From NCBI GenBank assembly GCA_024280115.1, contig JAJRQT010000169.1:1-52388 (forward strand): a DNA stretch of 52,388 nucleotides. The letters run 5' to 3'. Below, piece after piece: positions 27,516 to 36,872 of this stretch (position 1 is its first letter; the number at the start of each line of letters is the position of its first letter). The notes under the pieces are model-generated. The model worked only from the letters and a program-made list of their open reading frames with translations. It was not told where the DNA came from and did not search any database. A program made the position numbers and the translations under genes. The stretch is from Bacteroidota bacterium (lineage in GTDB: Bacteria; Bacteroidota; Bacteroidia; Cytophagales; Cyclobacteriaceae).

Positions 27516-27854
27516 ATGAACAATTCTAAAATCACATTTGATGTAGAACTTGATCAGGAAAATGTCCCTAAAAAAATAACCTGGAATGCTACAGACAATC
27601 CACAAGGTGACAAACCTTCAGAAACTAAAGCGGTAAGTATTGCACTATGGGATCATGTCGCTAAACAATCACTTCGGATAGACCTCTGGGCAAAAGACAT
27701 GCCTGTTGATGAAATGAAAAAATTCTATGTAGAGTGTCTGGCTGGCCTGGGAGATAGCATTAAAAGATCGACTGATGATGAGCACATGGCACATGAGATT
27801 CATGAACTTTGTGAAAAATTAGCCGATCATGTAAATAGTCAGGAAAACAAATGA
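27516..27854 (+). CDS. gldC: Gliding motility protein GldC
   Basis: This is a 112-residue soluble protein matching GldC of gliding Bacteroidota: SKITFDVELDQENVPKKITW, ALWDHVAKQSLRIDLWAKDM, then a helical tail. GldC stabilises or accompanies the lipoprotein GldB in the gliding/type IX secretion apparatus. Here it is 6 bp after ribF at the end of the operon; gldB is not in the window. The protein is also kept in non-gliding members of the phylum, so its presence does not prove motility. Confidence 0.93.
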   Translation: MNNSKITFDVELDQENVPKKITWNATDNPQGDKPSETKAVSIALWDHVAKQSLRIDLWAKDMPVDEMKKFYVECLAGLGDSIKRSTDDEHMAHEIHELCEKLADHVNSQENK

Positions 27855-27916
27855 TAATTGTTGAACCTGGGTATTGTCATCTCTATTTATAAAATCCATA
27901 TCCCCCAATTCAGATA

Positions 27917-27984
27917 TAACCCAATTGACCTAAGAAATTAAATTAATGGATATTTTTTAAATTCTTAACCCCCAAATTGGGTTA
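27917..27984. repeat. Intergenic inverted repeat
   Basis: Perfect 10-bp arms TAACCCAATT (27917-27926) and AATTGGGTTA (27975-27984) are separated by 48 bp after gldC. The right arm also folds on itself with AACCC just before it. This could be a transcript end or a small repeat remnant; there is no T-run of note. Confidence 0.4.
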
Positions 27985-28085
27985 GTATTTTAATATAGTT
28001 GTCAATAAAAATTTCACACCATATAGGTGATTACATGATAATGATGTTTGAGTTAGATTTATAGAATTCTAATCGCAACTTCATT

Positions 28086-29096
28086 ATGCAGGCACATTCC
28101 AGAAAAATCAACTTGATTCTGACCATTATATTTGCATTCGTTTTCAATTATTCTAAAGCAGATAAAAGGCACCTGGGCTTTGGTTTTGATTCTGAAAAGG
28201 AGACAGTGACGATTCCTTTTAAAAGCATTAAAAATCTCATCATCATTGAATCTGTAATCGATGGAAAAAATAAACTAAACCTGATATTGGATACTGGTAT
28301 CCGCTCACTGGTTTTGTTTGACAAATCGTATATTCCGAAAATAAGTGATAAAACTTTTGATATTAAATTCTCGGGAACCGGTTTAGACGGCCCTATTTCT
28401 GCGGAAGTTTCTGTTGATCACGATCTGAGGATATGTGATGATATAATTGCTTATCAAATAAATGCTGTCATTCTAAAAAAATCAAACAATTATCTAAAAG
28501 AATTAAGTGGCATTAAAATTCATGGAGTATTTGGGTATCAATTATTCTCACGCTTCCGAGTGAGAATTGATTATAAGAATAAACTCCTTACATTATCAGA
28601 ACCAAATAAAATGAATAGAATAGGCGGTTTTGAAGCAGTTCCATTAACCATTCATGATACTAAGCCTTTTATTAAAGCTGAAATATTCACTGAGAACAAC
28701 AAGTTGCAACGGCTTAATTTAATATTAGATTTAGGAGCAAATCACAGATTACTGATCCTCCAAAAGGATGGTTTTACCAATTCATCAAAAAAAGCATCCA
28801 ATTATCAAAGAATTGCAGAGGGGTTGAGTGGATCGATATTTGGAGTAAAGACCTATGCGAAAAAAATAAAGCTTGGCTCAATTGAATACACAAATACAGA
28901 AGTTCTGATTCCTTCAAAAAAAACATATATAAATGAATCCCCAGGAATAGAAAAACATGGATCTCTAGGTGCCAGGATATTTAATGATTCAATTATTATT
29001 GTCGATTACATCAACGGTTATCTATTCATTGAATATCAAAATAAAAAGTCAAAAACTTCGGATAGTGACCTTGTAGCAATGTCACCGAACCAATAG
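28086..29096 (+). CDS. Retropepsin-like aspartyl protease family protein
   Basis: This is a 336-residue secreted protein with a signal peptide ending near NYSKADK. Two retropepsin-like halves are visible. The first has the catalytic-type motif LILDTGIRSLVLF, the second LILDLGANHRLLIL, each followed by an Ile/Leu-Gly strand (IHGVFGYQLFSRFRVRIDY and HGSLGARIFNDSIIIVDY). The second motif reads DLG instead of DTG/DSG, so the catalytic Thr is missing there. Many Bacteroidota relatives end in a PDZ domain; this one does not. It stands alone, with 231 bp before and 166 bp after it. The substrate is unknown. Confidence 0.75.
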   Translation: MQAHSRKINLILTIIFAFVFNYSKADKRHLGFGFDSEKETVTIPFKSIKNLIIIESVIDGKNKLNLILDTGIRSLVLFDKSYIPKISDKTFDIKFSGTGLDGPISAEVSVDHDLRICDDIIAYQINAVILKKSNNYLKELSGIKIHGVFGYQLFSRFRVRIDYKNKLLTLSEPNKMNRIGGFEAVPLTIHDTKPFIKAEIFTENNKLQRLNLILDLGANHRLLILQKDGFTNSSKKASNYQRIAEGLSGSIFGVKTYAKKIKLGSIEYTNTEVLIPSKKTYINESPGIEKHGSLGARIFNDSIIIVDYINGYLFIEYQNKKSKTSDSDLVAMSPNQ

Positions 29097-29262
29097 GATT
29101 ATTTTGCAAAATAACATAACCCCCAATAGGCATTCTAACCGTTCCATTTTTTGCATTGTCGAGAACTTTTATTATAACTGACTTAGATCATTATTTTTAA
29201 TTAAATCAGGGGCTATATTGCGCCAAATTTTTATTAATACAATTCAAATAATTTTCTTTTAG

Positions 29263-30138
29263 ATGAAAGGATATAAAATCATCGTCCTTGCAAAACAAGT
29301 TCCCGATACTCGTAATGTGGGTAAGGACGCGATGAAAGCTAACGGAACAGTCAATAGGGCTGCGCTTCCTGCGGTATTCAACCCGGAAGATTTAAAAGCA
29401 CTTGAGCAGGCGTTGAGGATAAAGGATGAAAATCCGGGAACCACGGTCACTCTACTTACTATGGGGCCGGGCAGGGCTGCAGAAATTATCCGTGAAGGAC
29501 TGTACCGTGGAGCCGATGACGGCATATTAATAACTGACAGAAAGTTCGCAGGTTCAGATACCCTGGCAACCTCATATGCTATATCCCTCGCAATAAAAAA
29601 GCTTTCACCATATGATTTAATACTTTCAGGAAGACAAGCTATCGACGGGGATACTGCCCAGGTAGGGCCGCAGGCTGCCGAGAAAATAGGCATTCCTCAA
29701 ATTACTTATTGTGAGGAAGTAGTTGCAATTACAAAGAAAAGTATTCAAATAAAAAGAAGACTTGAAAGAGGTGTAGAGACAGTGGAAGCTCCTTTGCCAG
29801 TATTAGTTACAGTACATGGTTCAGCACCGGATTGCAGATCCCGGAATGCCAAATTGCTCATGAAATATAAACATGCCGAAACAGTTACAGAGAGGCAAGA
29901 CGGAACAGATGACTATCTCGAACTTCATGATGCCAGGCCTTATTTAAATATTCATGAGTGGACAGTCGATGATCTGAACGCCGATGAAGAATGGTTGGGA
30001 CTTTCGGGTTCTCCAACAAAAGTAAAGAAAGTAACAAATGTTGTTTTCACTGCAAAGGAATCTAAAGTATTGGGTGATAAAGATGATGAAATTGAGGAAC
30101 TTATCCAGGAATTGCTGGAGAATCATACCATCGGTTAA
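29263..30138 (+). CDS. etfB: Electron transfer flavoprotein beta subunit
   Basis: This is a 291-residue EtfB/FixA family subunit that binds FAD/AMP with EtfA and shuttles electrons with an acyl-CoA dehydrogenase. Blocks: IIVLAKQVPDT, FNPEDLKALEQALRIKDE, VTLLTMGPGRA, SDTLATSYAISLAIKK, LILSGRQAIDGDTAQVGP, and near the C-terminus LSGSPTKVKKV. The GRQAIDGDTAQVGP and GSPTxV wording is that of the clostridial/Acidaminococcus-type EtfB rather than the mitochondrial type. It starts the etfB-etfA-acd operon, with 30 bp before etfA. Confidence 0.95.
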   Translation: MKGYKIIVLAKQVPDTRNVGKDAMKANGTVNRAALPAVFNPEDLKALEQALRIKDENPGTTVTLLTMGPGRAAEIIREGLYRGADDGILITDRKFAGSDTLATSYAISLAIKKLSPYDLILSGRQAIDGDTAQVGPQAAEKIGIPQITYCEEVVAITKKSIQIKRRLERGVETVEAPLPVLVTVHGSAPDCRSRNAKLLMKYKHAETVTERQDGTDDYLELHDARPYLNIHEWTVDDLNADEEWLGLSGSPTKVKKVTNVVFTAKESKVLGDKDDEIEELIQELLENHTIG

Positions 30139-30168
30139 TTATTTTTTAATTGATTAAAATAAAATATA

Positions 30169-31188
30169 GTGAATAATATAATTGTTTATTGTGAAATTGA
30201 GGATGGCATCCTTGCAGATGTCAGTCTCGAATTACTCACTAAAGGAAGAAAACTTGCTGATGAACTGAAATGTGAATTAGAAGCGGTTGTGATCAGCAAT
30301 GAAGTTGAGGGAATCGAAAAAGTAATATTACCCTATGGCGTTGATACTCTTTTCCTTGCACAAGAAGAAAGGCTTTACCCATATTTAACTCTTCCTCACA
30401 CAAGTATTCTCACAAAGCTCCTCTCGGATGAAAAACCACAAATTGCATTATTCGGTGCAACTTCAATTGGTCGCGATCTTGCACCGAGGATTGCTTCGGC
30501 ATTAAGATGTGGTTTGACTGCAGATTGCACGAGCCTGGAAATTGGAGAGCATCGGGATAAAAAGCAAAAGAAAGACTACAAAGACCTACTTCTTCAGATC
30601 CGTCCGGCTTTTGGAGGAAATATAATAGCTACAATCATCAATCCTGAAACAAGGCCACAAATGGCAACCGTACGTGAAGGTGTGATGAAAAAAGAAATTT
30701 ATGCACCAAATTATAAGGGGAAAGTCAATATCCTCGATACCTCAAAATATATAAATGAGGAGGACTTTATAGTAAAAATTCTCGAACGGCATATCGAAAA
30801 GAAAAAGATTGATATAAAAAATTCTCATATCATCGTTTCAGGAGGTTATGGAGTTGGATCTAAAGAAAACTTTGAATTACTTTTTGAATTGGCTGATGTG
30901 CTCGGTGGAGACGTCGGAGGGTCAAGAGCCGCAGTAGATGCCGGTTTCATCCCTCATGAAAGGCAAGTTGGCCAAACGGGGATCACTGTAAGGCCGCACC
31001 TGTATATTGCCTGCGGTATTTCCGGCGCAGTGCAACACCGGGCAGGAATGGAAGAATCCGCCATGATCATTTCAATAAATAAGGATGCAGAAGCACCAAT
31101 TAATAACATTGCAGATTATGCGATTATTGGTGATGTTGGTGATGTCCTCCCTAAAATGATTAAGTATTATAAAAAGAACGCCAAATAA
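30169..31188 (+). CDS. etfA: Electron transfer flavoprotein alpha subunit
   Basis: This is a 339-residue subunit carrying the main FAD. The N-terminal EtfA domain has IIVYCEIEDGILADVSLEL and ALFGATSIGRDLAPRIASAL. The C-terminal FAD-binding domain has IVSGGYGVGS, GGDVGGSRAAVDAGF, RQVGQTGITVRPHLYIACG, ISGAVQHRAGMEES and INKDAEAPIN. It starts with GTG. It is cotranscribed with etfB and the acyl-CoA dehydrogenase. Wording such as ISGAVQH-AGM again resembles the clostridial-type subunit. Confidence 0.96.
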   Translation: MNNIIVYCEIEDGILADVSLELLTKGRKLADELKCELEAVVISNEVEGIEKVILPYGVDTLFLAQEERLYPYLTLPHTSILTKLLSDEKPQIALFGATSIGRDLAPRIASALRCGLTADCTSLEIGEHRDKKQKKDYKDLLLQIRPAFGGNIIATIINPETRPQMATVREGVMKKEIYAPNYKGKVNILDTSKYINEEDFIVKILERHIEKKKIDIKNSHIIVSGGYGVGSKENFELLFELADVLGGDVGGSRAAVDAGFIPHERQVGQTGITVRPHLYIACGISGAVQHRAGMEESAMIISINKDAEAPINNIADYAIIGDVGDVLPKMIKYYKKNAK

Positions 31189-31224
31189 TTTGGTCAACAT
31201 TTTTTGACATTAAAGAATATAATC

Positions 31225-32931
31225 ATGTCCAATTTCTATAGTGATAATAAACATATAAAATTTCATCTTGGTCATCCGTTGATGAAGAAAATCATTTCTA
31301 TGAGAGAAATGGATTTTGCTGATAAAGACAATTTTGAGTACGCACCAAGAGATTTTGAAGATGCTATTGACAGCTATGAAAAAGTTCTTGAAATTGTTGG
31401 TGAAATTGCAGGAGACATCATCTCAGAAAATGCTGAGGCTGTAGATAAAGAAGGACCATCTATCGTTAATAACGAGGTGAAATATGCCAAAGGTACCCAG
31501 GAAAACTATGATGCATTGAAACAAGCCGGATTAATAGGCCTTTCTTTGCCGAGGAAATATGGCGGATTGAATTTTGCAAACACTGCGTTCGTAATGGCAA
31601 ATGAAATTGTAGCCAGGGCAGATGCCGGATTTGCAAATATATGGGGATTGCAAGATTGTGCAGAAACCATCAATGATTTTGCCAGTGAGGATATTAAAGA
31701 AGAATTTTTACCAAAATTTTCCTATGGTGGAGCAACGGGCGCTATGGACCTTACAGAACCTGATGCAGGCTCAGATCTCCAGGCTGTTCAGTTTAAAGCC
31801 ACCTATGATCAGGAGAATGACCAGTGGATATTGAATGGAGTTAAACGATTCATCACCAATGGTGACGCAGATATTTCGCTGGTCCTTGCCAGGTCAGAAG
31901 AGGATACGCAAGATGCCAGGGGACTTTCGCTTTATGTTTATGACAGAAGCCATAAAGCCGTAACCATCAGACGGATCGAGAACAAACTTGGAATTAAAGG
32001 TTCTCCTACTTGCGAATTAGTATTTAAGAACGCTCCGGCAAAATTGATTGGTTCAAGGAAATTTGGATTAATTAAATATGTGATGAGCCTTATGAATGCA
32101 GCAAGACTAGGGATTGGTGCACAATCGGTTGGTATTGCAGAAGCAGCCTACAGAGAAGCTTTGAAGTATGCTCAGGAAAGAAGTCAATTTGGAAAGGAAA
32201 TCATTCAATTCCCGGCTGTATATGAAATGTTATCAGTCATGAAGGGCAAACTCTTTTCCTCACGATCCTTACTTTATGAAACTTCAAGGTTTGTTGATAT
32301 CTACAAATCATATCAAAGGATTACTGACGATAGAAAACTTGAGCCAGAGGAGAGAAAAGAGATGAAAAAATATCAAAAATTAGCTGATGGATTTACACCT
32401 CTTTTAAAAATGATTTCAAGTGAATATTGTAATCAGATAGCATACGATGCGATTCAGGTTCATGGAGGCACAGGATATATGAAAGATTTTCCGGTAGAGC
32501 GACTTTTTCGTGACGCCAGGATCACTTCCATATACGAAGGAACAACTCAGCTACAGGTAGTTGCGGCCATAAAAGGGGTGACTTCTAATATATTCCTTGA
32601 TAGAATTAAGGAATATGAAAAGGAAAGTTTAAGGCCGGAATTGGTTTTTTTGAGAAAGATCCTCATTAAAATGACAGCAGAATACGAACAAACTGCTCAA
32701 AATGTCATTGAAATGAAAGATGATGAATTGCTCGATTTCCACGCGAGGAGATTGGTAGAAATGGCTGGAAACATTATCATGGGATACCTGCTTACATTAG
32801 ATGCTATGCAGGATGACGAATATCAAAATGTTGCAGAGGCATTTATCAGAAGGGCCGAAGCCAACAATAAAGAAAAAGTCTATTATATAAATAGCACGGA
32901 ACAAAGAGATTTAGGAATTATCAAGCAATAA
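31225..32931 (+). CDS. Acyl-CoA dehydrogenase (long form)
   Basis: This is a 568-residue flavoenzyme that introduces the alpha-beta double bond of acyl-CoA thioesters and passes electrons to the EtfAB encoded just upstream. Blocks: GLSLPRKYGGLNFAN, AMDLTEPDAGSDLQAVQFKA, LNGVKRFITNGDAD, VHGGTGYMKDFPVERLFRDA and the catalytic-glutamate loop IYEGTTQLQ. About 120 extra C-terminal residues of helical sequence follow, as in the long ACAD forms. I start at ATG (MSNFYSDN); a TTG 21 nt earlier is possible but less likely. The chain length of the substrate cannot be told. Confidence 0.95.
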   Translation: MSNFYSDNKHIKFHLGHPLMKKIISMREMDFADKDNFEYAPRDFEDAIDSYEKVLEIVGEIAGDIISENAEAVDKEGPSIVNNEVKYAKGTQENYDALKQAGLIGLSLPRKYGGLNFANTAFVMANEIVARADAGFANIWGLQDCAETINDFASEDIKEEFLPKFSYGGATGAMDLTEPDAGSDLQAVQFKATYDQENDQWILNGVKRFITNGDADISLVLARSEEDTQDARGLSLYVYDRSHKAVTIRRIENKLGIKGSPTCELVFKNAPAKLIGSRKFGLIKYVMSLMNAARLGIGAQSVGIAEAAYREALKYAQERSQFGKEIIQFPAVYEMLSVMKGKLFSSRSLLYETSRFVDIYKSYQRITDDRKLEPEERKEMKKYQKLADGFTPLLKMISSEYCNQIAYDAIQVHGGTGYMKDFPVERLFRDARITSIYEGTTQLQVVAAIKGVTSNIFLDRIKEYEKESLRPELVFLRKILIKMTAEYEQTAQNVIEMKDDELLDFHARRLVEMAGNIIMGYLLTLDAMQDDEYQNVAEAFIRRAEANNKEKVYYINSTEQRDLGIIKQ

Positions 32932-32956
32932 AAAAGCCCCGTACGGGGCTTTTTTT
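32930..32956. terminator. Bidirectional intrinsic terminator after the etf-acd operon
   Basis: AGCCCCGT pairs perfectly with ACGGGGCT, flanked by an A-run on the left and a T-run on the right. It overlaps the end of the acyl-CoA dehydrogenase gene and can stop transcription from both sides. Confidence 0.93.
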
Positions 32957-33058
32957 ATTCATAATTTTGGGCATTCCCCAATAAGAGGTAAAGATTAGCA
33001 CATAGGCATAACTTTATTTGGTTACAATTCAAGTTATCTATTTCCTGGCAGAAATCAA

Positions 33059-33086
33059 AAAAAGTGCTACTATAATTGCACTTTTT
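33059..33086 (-). terminator. Terminator overlapping the stop of the small protein gene
   Basis: In minus-strand sense AAAAAGTGC pairs with GCACTTTTT around a 10-nt loop. The stop codon of the small gene lies inside the loop, so the hairpin's left arm is coding sequence. The T-run completes a rho-independent terminator. Confidence 0.8.
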
Positions 33087-33294
33087 CCATTAATTTCTCC
33101 ATTTCCATTTTAAATTCTTCAATATCTTCGAAATGATGGAGTTGGCGAGCCTCTTCAATTTTATGTTCCAATTCAACGATTTGGAGGGCTGTTTTAGCCT
33201 GCTCGATGTCAACGACATTTTTGTAAGGAGATTCAATCTCACACTTTTCAAGGTATTTTATCGCCTTCGCGATGTATTCCATTGTTTTTTTCAT
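33070..33294 (-). CDS. Small helical protein of unknown function
   Basis: This is a 74-residue, charged, fully helical protein without signal peptide or membrane segment. A heptad-like stretch from about residue 27 (VDIEQAKTALQIVELEHKIE, then IEEFKMEMEKLMEKV) suggests a coiled coil. I do not recognise a family. It is monocistronic with its own terminator, which starts within the last codons, supporting that it is expressed. Codon use looks like that of its neighbours. Confidence 0.65.
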   Translation of the reverse strand: MKKTMEYIAKAIKYLEKCEIESPYKNVVDIEQAKTALQIVELEHKIEEARQLHHFEDIEEFKMEMEKLMEKVQL

Positions 33295-33452
33295 ATTCCC
33301 GTTTTTAAAAAATTATCTTCTTGTTAAAAATGAGCATGAAAGTTAAATATTTATCTTTTCACATTTTATGATAAAAGTCAATAAATGTTTTTTTTGTACA
33401 AAATTTATTTAAAACAACTATTATAAATCGATTATATAACTATAATTGAGAA

Positions 33453-34133
33453 GTGAAATATAAAATTAGAGGAATTATTTTCGACTTCAATGGAACACTG
33501 TTTTTCGATTCAGACAAACACGAAAAGGCCTGGAAAGTATTTTCCAAAGAAATCCGGTCATATCCATTTTCCAATGATGAAACGTTGAAGAATGTCTATG
33601 GTCGCACAAACCGAGCTATTCTGGAATACTTGCTTCAAAATGAAATATCGGATGAATTATACAATAAATATGTAACAAAAAAAGAGGCATATTACAGACA
33701 GTGCTGTTTACAGGATCCCCAAAATCTAAAACTTGTAGATGGAGCAATTGAACTGTTTGATTTCCTCATTAAAAACAAAATAAAAATAAACATAGCTACG
33801 GCTTCAGAGATTATAAATCTAAAATTCTTCGATGAACAATTCAATTTGGAGCAATGGTTTGATTTTGAAAAGATTGTTTATGATGATGACGTAATAAAAG
33901 GAAAACCAGCTCCTGACATGTTTTTAAAGGCTGCTGAAAGGATTGGATTGAAACCTTCCGAGTGTATCGTATTTGAAGATTCAGAATCGGGTATTGCGGC
34001 GGCGAAAAATGCCGGGATTAATAAAATAATCATTGTTGATCCAAAGGCAGAAAAGGGCAATTTTCACCAGCATCCTGATGTTGAAATGGTGATTCCGGAT
34101 TTCACACAGTTTAACAAATTCCTACTTGTTTAA
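33453..34133 (+). CDS. HAD family hydrolase, beta-phosphoglucomutase-like
   Basis: This is a 226-residue HAD phosphatase or mutase with a GTG start. Motif I is IIFDFNGTLFF, where the residue two positions after the nucleophile Asp is Asn instead of the usual Asp. The helical cap follows (about 17-80). Motif II is NIATASE, motif III has KGKPAPDMF and motif IV is VFEDSESGIAAAKNAG, all typical of the PGM/phosphonatase subgroup. Asp to Asn at the general acid/base position may slow or alter catalysis, though DFNGT variants are known in the family. The gene overlaps the convergent EamA gene by four bases. The substrate is unknown. Confidence 0.85.
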   Translation: MKYKIRGIIFDFNGTLFFDSDKHEKAWKVFSKEIRSYPFSNDETLKNVYGRTNRAILEYLLQNEISDELYNKYVTKKEAYYRQCCLQDPQNLKLVDGAIELFDFLIKNKIKINIATASEIINLKFFDEQFNLEQWFDFEKIVYDDDVIKGKPAPDMFLKAAERIGLKPSECIVFEDSESGIAAAKNAGINKIIIVDPKAEKGNFHQHPDVEMVIPDFTQFNKFLLV

Positions 34134-35029
34134 GCCTTTTTTAGATTGATAATGCTTACTCCAAATATCACAACTATTGTACCTATGATTTGATAATTGT
34201 CAATGCGTTCTCCCAGAAATATTATAGCTAACAGGATGGTAGAAATTGGACCTAAACTACCATAAATTGCAAAATTTGACGCACCCAGCCTTTTTATAGC
34301 TTCTGAAATTAAAAAAGAAGGGACTACTGTTGAAGCGATTGCCATTAAAAATCCCAAAGCATAAACTTCCCACGGCTGATTTAACACCTCGTACGAATTT
34401 ATTATCGAATAATGAAGAATCACCATGAAACAAGAAACTGTCATGGCGTATGCTGTAAACCTGATTGACCCCAATTTCGGGATCAATGTACCACTCCCTA
34501 CCAAATATACAGCATAGGTGAACGCGCTTAGAAAAATGGAAATTGCTCCATTCCAAAATCCATCGTTTTCAATTTTTAAATCGTCAGCAAAAGCAATAAA
34601 AATTCCTAAATATGTGATCATTATTGCATATACCTGGATTTTTGTTGGTTTTTTATTTAGTGCAAAACTTGATATGACGATCACTAACGTAGGGTATATA
34701 AATAATATCAATCTCTCCAGGCTAGCTGAAATAAATTGCAAACCATAAAAATCGAAATAGCTCGCCAGATAATAACCAACCGTCCCAAGCCCGATAACGG
34801 AGAAAAAATCCTTTCTGGTCAATTGATAATGTTGAGTTCTTTTTGCTTCTCTGACTGAAATGAATAAATAGAAAGGCAGAGCGAAGATCATTCTGAGCAA
34901 TAATAAAGTAAGTGCATCCACCTCATACCTATATCCCAGTTTCACCATTATAGCTTTTGCAGAAAACATAATGATCCCGGTTACTGCAAGTAGTGCACCT
35001 AATCTCTTATTGGATAAATTTATTTTCAT
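34130..35029 (-). CDS. EamA family (drug/metabolite superfamily) transporter
   Basis: This is a 299-residue inner-membrane protein with about ten transmembrane helices in two EamA repeats. Each repeat shows the family ending: first ASYFDFYGLQFISASLERLI with YPTLVIVISSFALNKKPT, then AIKRLGASNFAIYGSLGPI with LAIIFLGERI and IIGTIVVIFGV. It is probably an exporter or exchanger of small metabolites; the substrate is unknown. It is monocistronic and overlaps the HAD gene tail to tail. Confidence 0.92.
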   Translation of the reverse strand: MKINLSNKRLGALLAVTGIIMFSAKAIMVKLGYRYEVDALTLLLLRMIFALPFYLFISVREAKRTQHYQLTRKDFFSVIGLGTVGYYLASYFDFYGLQFISASLERLILFIYPTLVIVISSFALNKKPTKIQVYAIMITYLGIFIAFADDLKIENDGFWNGAISIFLSAFTYAVYLVGSGTLIPKLGSIRFTAYAMTVSCFMVILHYSIINSYEVLNQPWEVYALGFLMAIASTVVPSFLISEAIKRLGASNFAIYGSLGPISTILLAIIFLGERIDNYQIIGTIVVIFGVSIINLKKA

Positions 35030-35090
35030 GTTTTTGTAAAAAGCTCTCTGAAAATATTGAAGAGCGATGTATTCCTTTTGTTTCTGCCTG

Positions 35091-36872
35091 TCAAAACAAA
35101 CCTTTGATTGATTGCCCGTTCATAATCCTCCCTATTGGATAGAGGTTCATATTTTTATCCCAATATGGTGATTTCATATAAAACCAATTAAGAATGGCGT
35201 AGGAACTTGATGCAAAATCCGTATCATCATTCATTTTTTGTTCAAAGTCTTCTTTAAGTTCAGGGTTTTCGGCCAACATTTCCCTGGCCATTTTTTCCAT
35301 TACATAAGACTCAGCAAATTCCTTCTGTTCAAAAATTTCATTGAAAAACCCCCATCTCACAAATGAATCAGGCGCCTGAGGTTCCAGCATATGGATAGCA
35401 AGCTGGGATGCTCTTTGATTTAACAAAACAATTTTTGAACCTTTCGGAAAATAAACATCCCGTAATTCGGAATCAATTTCAAAATTAAGCATCAACCTGC
35501 CCTCAAAAGGTCTGGAATTCCATGTTACATCTCTGAACCTATAAGCTTCAATTTTGATTACTTCATCATGTAACAGAGTTTCCATGTGCACATTATGAAG
35601 TGATAATTTTTCAATAACCTCTTTTAACTCAACGGGGATAATATATCCATAAGGCAAATTGACAGATTGATCGGGAACCCTTTCAAAATAGTCAATTTCA
35701 TATTCCACAGGATTATCCCCATATTTATACCAGAGCCCACCAGATAAGTCACTTTTTTCAACGGAATACTCAAATCCTTTGTATTTAAACTTCCCGGGGT
35801 TTTTATCAACTTTGTAGTTGAGAACACATTGCGCTCCTCGATTATAAAGATCAGAGGCGATTTTGTCTGCATTACGATTTATTTGCACTAATTCTTCAGA
35901 GTTCTCGGAGATGTACCTGATGGAATTCAGAAGCATAAAATAGGTTGCCGTAACCCTGGTTTTATAGTCTTTAAGCATGTGAGCTTCAATAAGTAATGCT
36001 GGCCGATTGTTAAATGCCGCATAACCTCCGGAAAACCTCGGCCCTTCCAAATATGCCTTAATGCCACTTTTAGGATTGTTCCATTGTACAAAATCCATAT
36101 ATGGGGCAATCGGATTACCTGAAATGTTCATCTCTTTTTCGACAAAAGGTAAATAATCATCTCTCAACCAATTGGTCTGGGTTTTATTGAGATTCCCTTG
36201 CATTTGAAGCCCATAGGTCAATGGATATATATAATCTGCCCCATCTGTCACATGGCAATCGATGTAAAAATCCGGTAAACTTTTCTGGTATAACCTGATC
36301 ATGGCTTGCATCTCCGGGGCATCTGCCTTTAAATAATCACGATTCAGATTCAGTCTTTGAGCAGTTGCTCTCCAGCCCATTTCTTCTGGGCCATTTTGAT
36401 TTATCCGGTTGTAATGTCCAAATCGCTCATGACCATCTACATTAAATATCGGCACAAAAAGAATCGACACATTCTCCAGCAACTCTTCATATTTATTGTC
36501 TATGGCCATATCCCTCAAGAGCATCAATCCAGCATCTTTTCCATCGCTCTCCCCAGCATGAATACAAGCCTGAATCAGGATAACTGCTTTACCCGAATTT
36601 TTTATTTTTCCAATCTCAGTCAATCCTGATTTATCAGCAATCAACAACGGTAAATCTCTGCCTTGTGGACTGACACCAAATGTTGAATAAGAAATGATTT
36701 TACTGTATTGCGCTAATTTTTTCGAATATTCGATTGTTTCTGCATACCTGGGAGTTTCCTTAAATCCGGACTTTTCATAAAAGGTGATCCATTCCTTGGT
36801 CTGGGCATTGGAGTTTATTTTGGCTGAAAGCATGCAAAAAACTGCGACAATTATTATTCTGATATTGTTCAT
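35091..36872 (-). CDS. M14 family zinc carboxypeptidase-like protein
   Basis: This is a 593-residue secreted metallopeptidase, taken from the ATG of MNNIRIII; an ATG 6 nt upstream and a longer frame exist but add no better signal peptide. The signal sequence ends near INSNAQ. The zinc ligands are in IQACIHAGESDGKDAG (HxxE) and, further on, DCHVTDGADYIYP. The likely catalytic glutamate is in LLIEAHMLKDYKTRV. The extra C-terminal 250 residues form an accessory domain seen in larger bacterial M14 proteins. It is monocistronic. It probably trims peptides or cell-wall material outside the cytoplasm. Confidence 0.9.
   Translation of the reverse strand: MNNIRIIIVAVFCMLSAKINSNAQTKEWITFYEKSGFKETPRYAETIEYSKKLAQYSKIISYSTFGVSPQGRDLPLLIADKSGLTEIGKIKNSGKAVILIQACIHAGESDGKDAGLMLLRDMAIDNKYEELLENVSILFVPIFNVDGHERFGHYNRINQNGPEEMGWRATAQRLNLNRDYLKADAPEMQAMIRLYQKSLPDFYIDCHVTDGADYIYPLTYGLQMQGNLNKTQTNWLRDDYLPFVEKEMNISGNPIAPYMDFVQWNNPKSGIKAYLEGPRFSGGYAAFNNRPALLIEAHMLKDYKTRVTATYFMLLNSIRYISENSEELVQINRNADKIASDLYNRGAQCVLNYKVDKNPGKFKYKGFEYSVEKSDLSGGLWYKYGDNPVEYEIDYFERVPDQSVNLPYGYIIPVELKEVIEKLSLHNVHMETLLHDEVIKIEAYRFRDVTWNSRPFEGRLMLNFEIDSELRDVYFPKGSKIVLLNQRASQLAIHMLEPQAPDSFVRWGFFNEIFEQKEFAESYVMEKMAREMLAENPELKEDFEQKMNDDTDFASSSYAILNWFYMKSPYWDKNMNLYPIGRIMNGQSIKGLF

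Noticed and set aside
29101..29112. Perfect palindrome ATTTTGCAAAAT after the aspartyl-protease-like gene
   Set aside because: Short AT-rich palindromes are expected by chance here; no T-run or second copy supports a function.
33392..33403. Palindrome TTTTGTACAAAA upstream of the HAD gene
   Set aside because: It is AT-rich and short, with no neighbouring regulator; it could be an operator but nothing else supports it.
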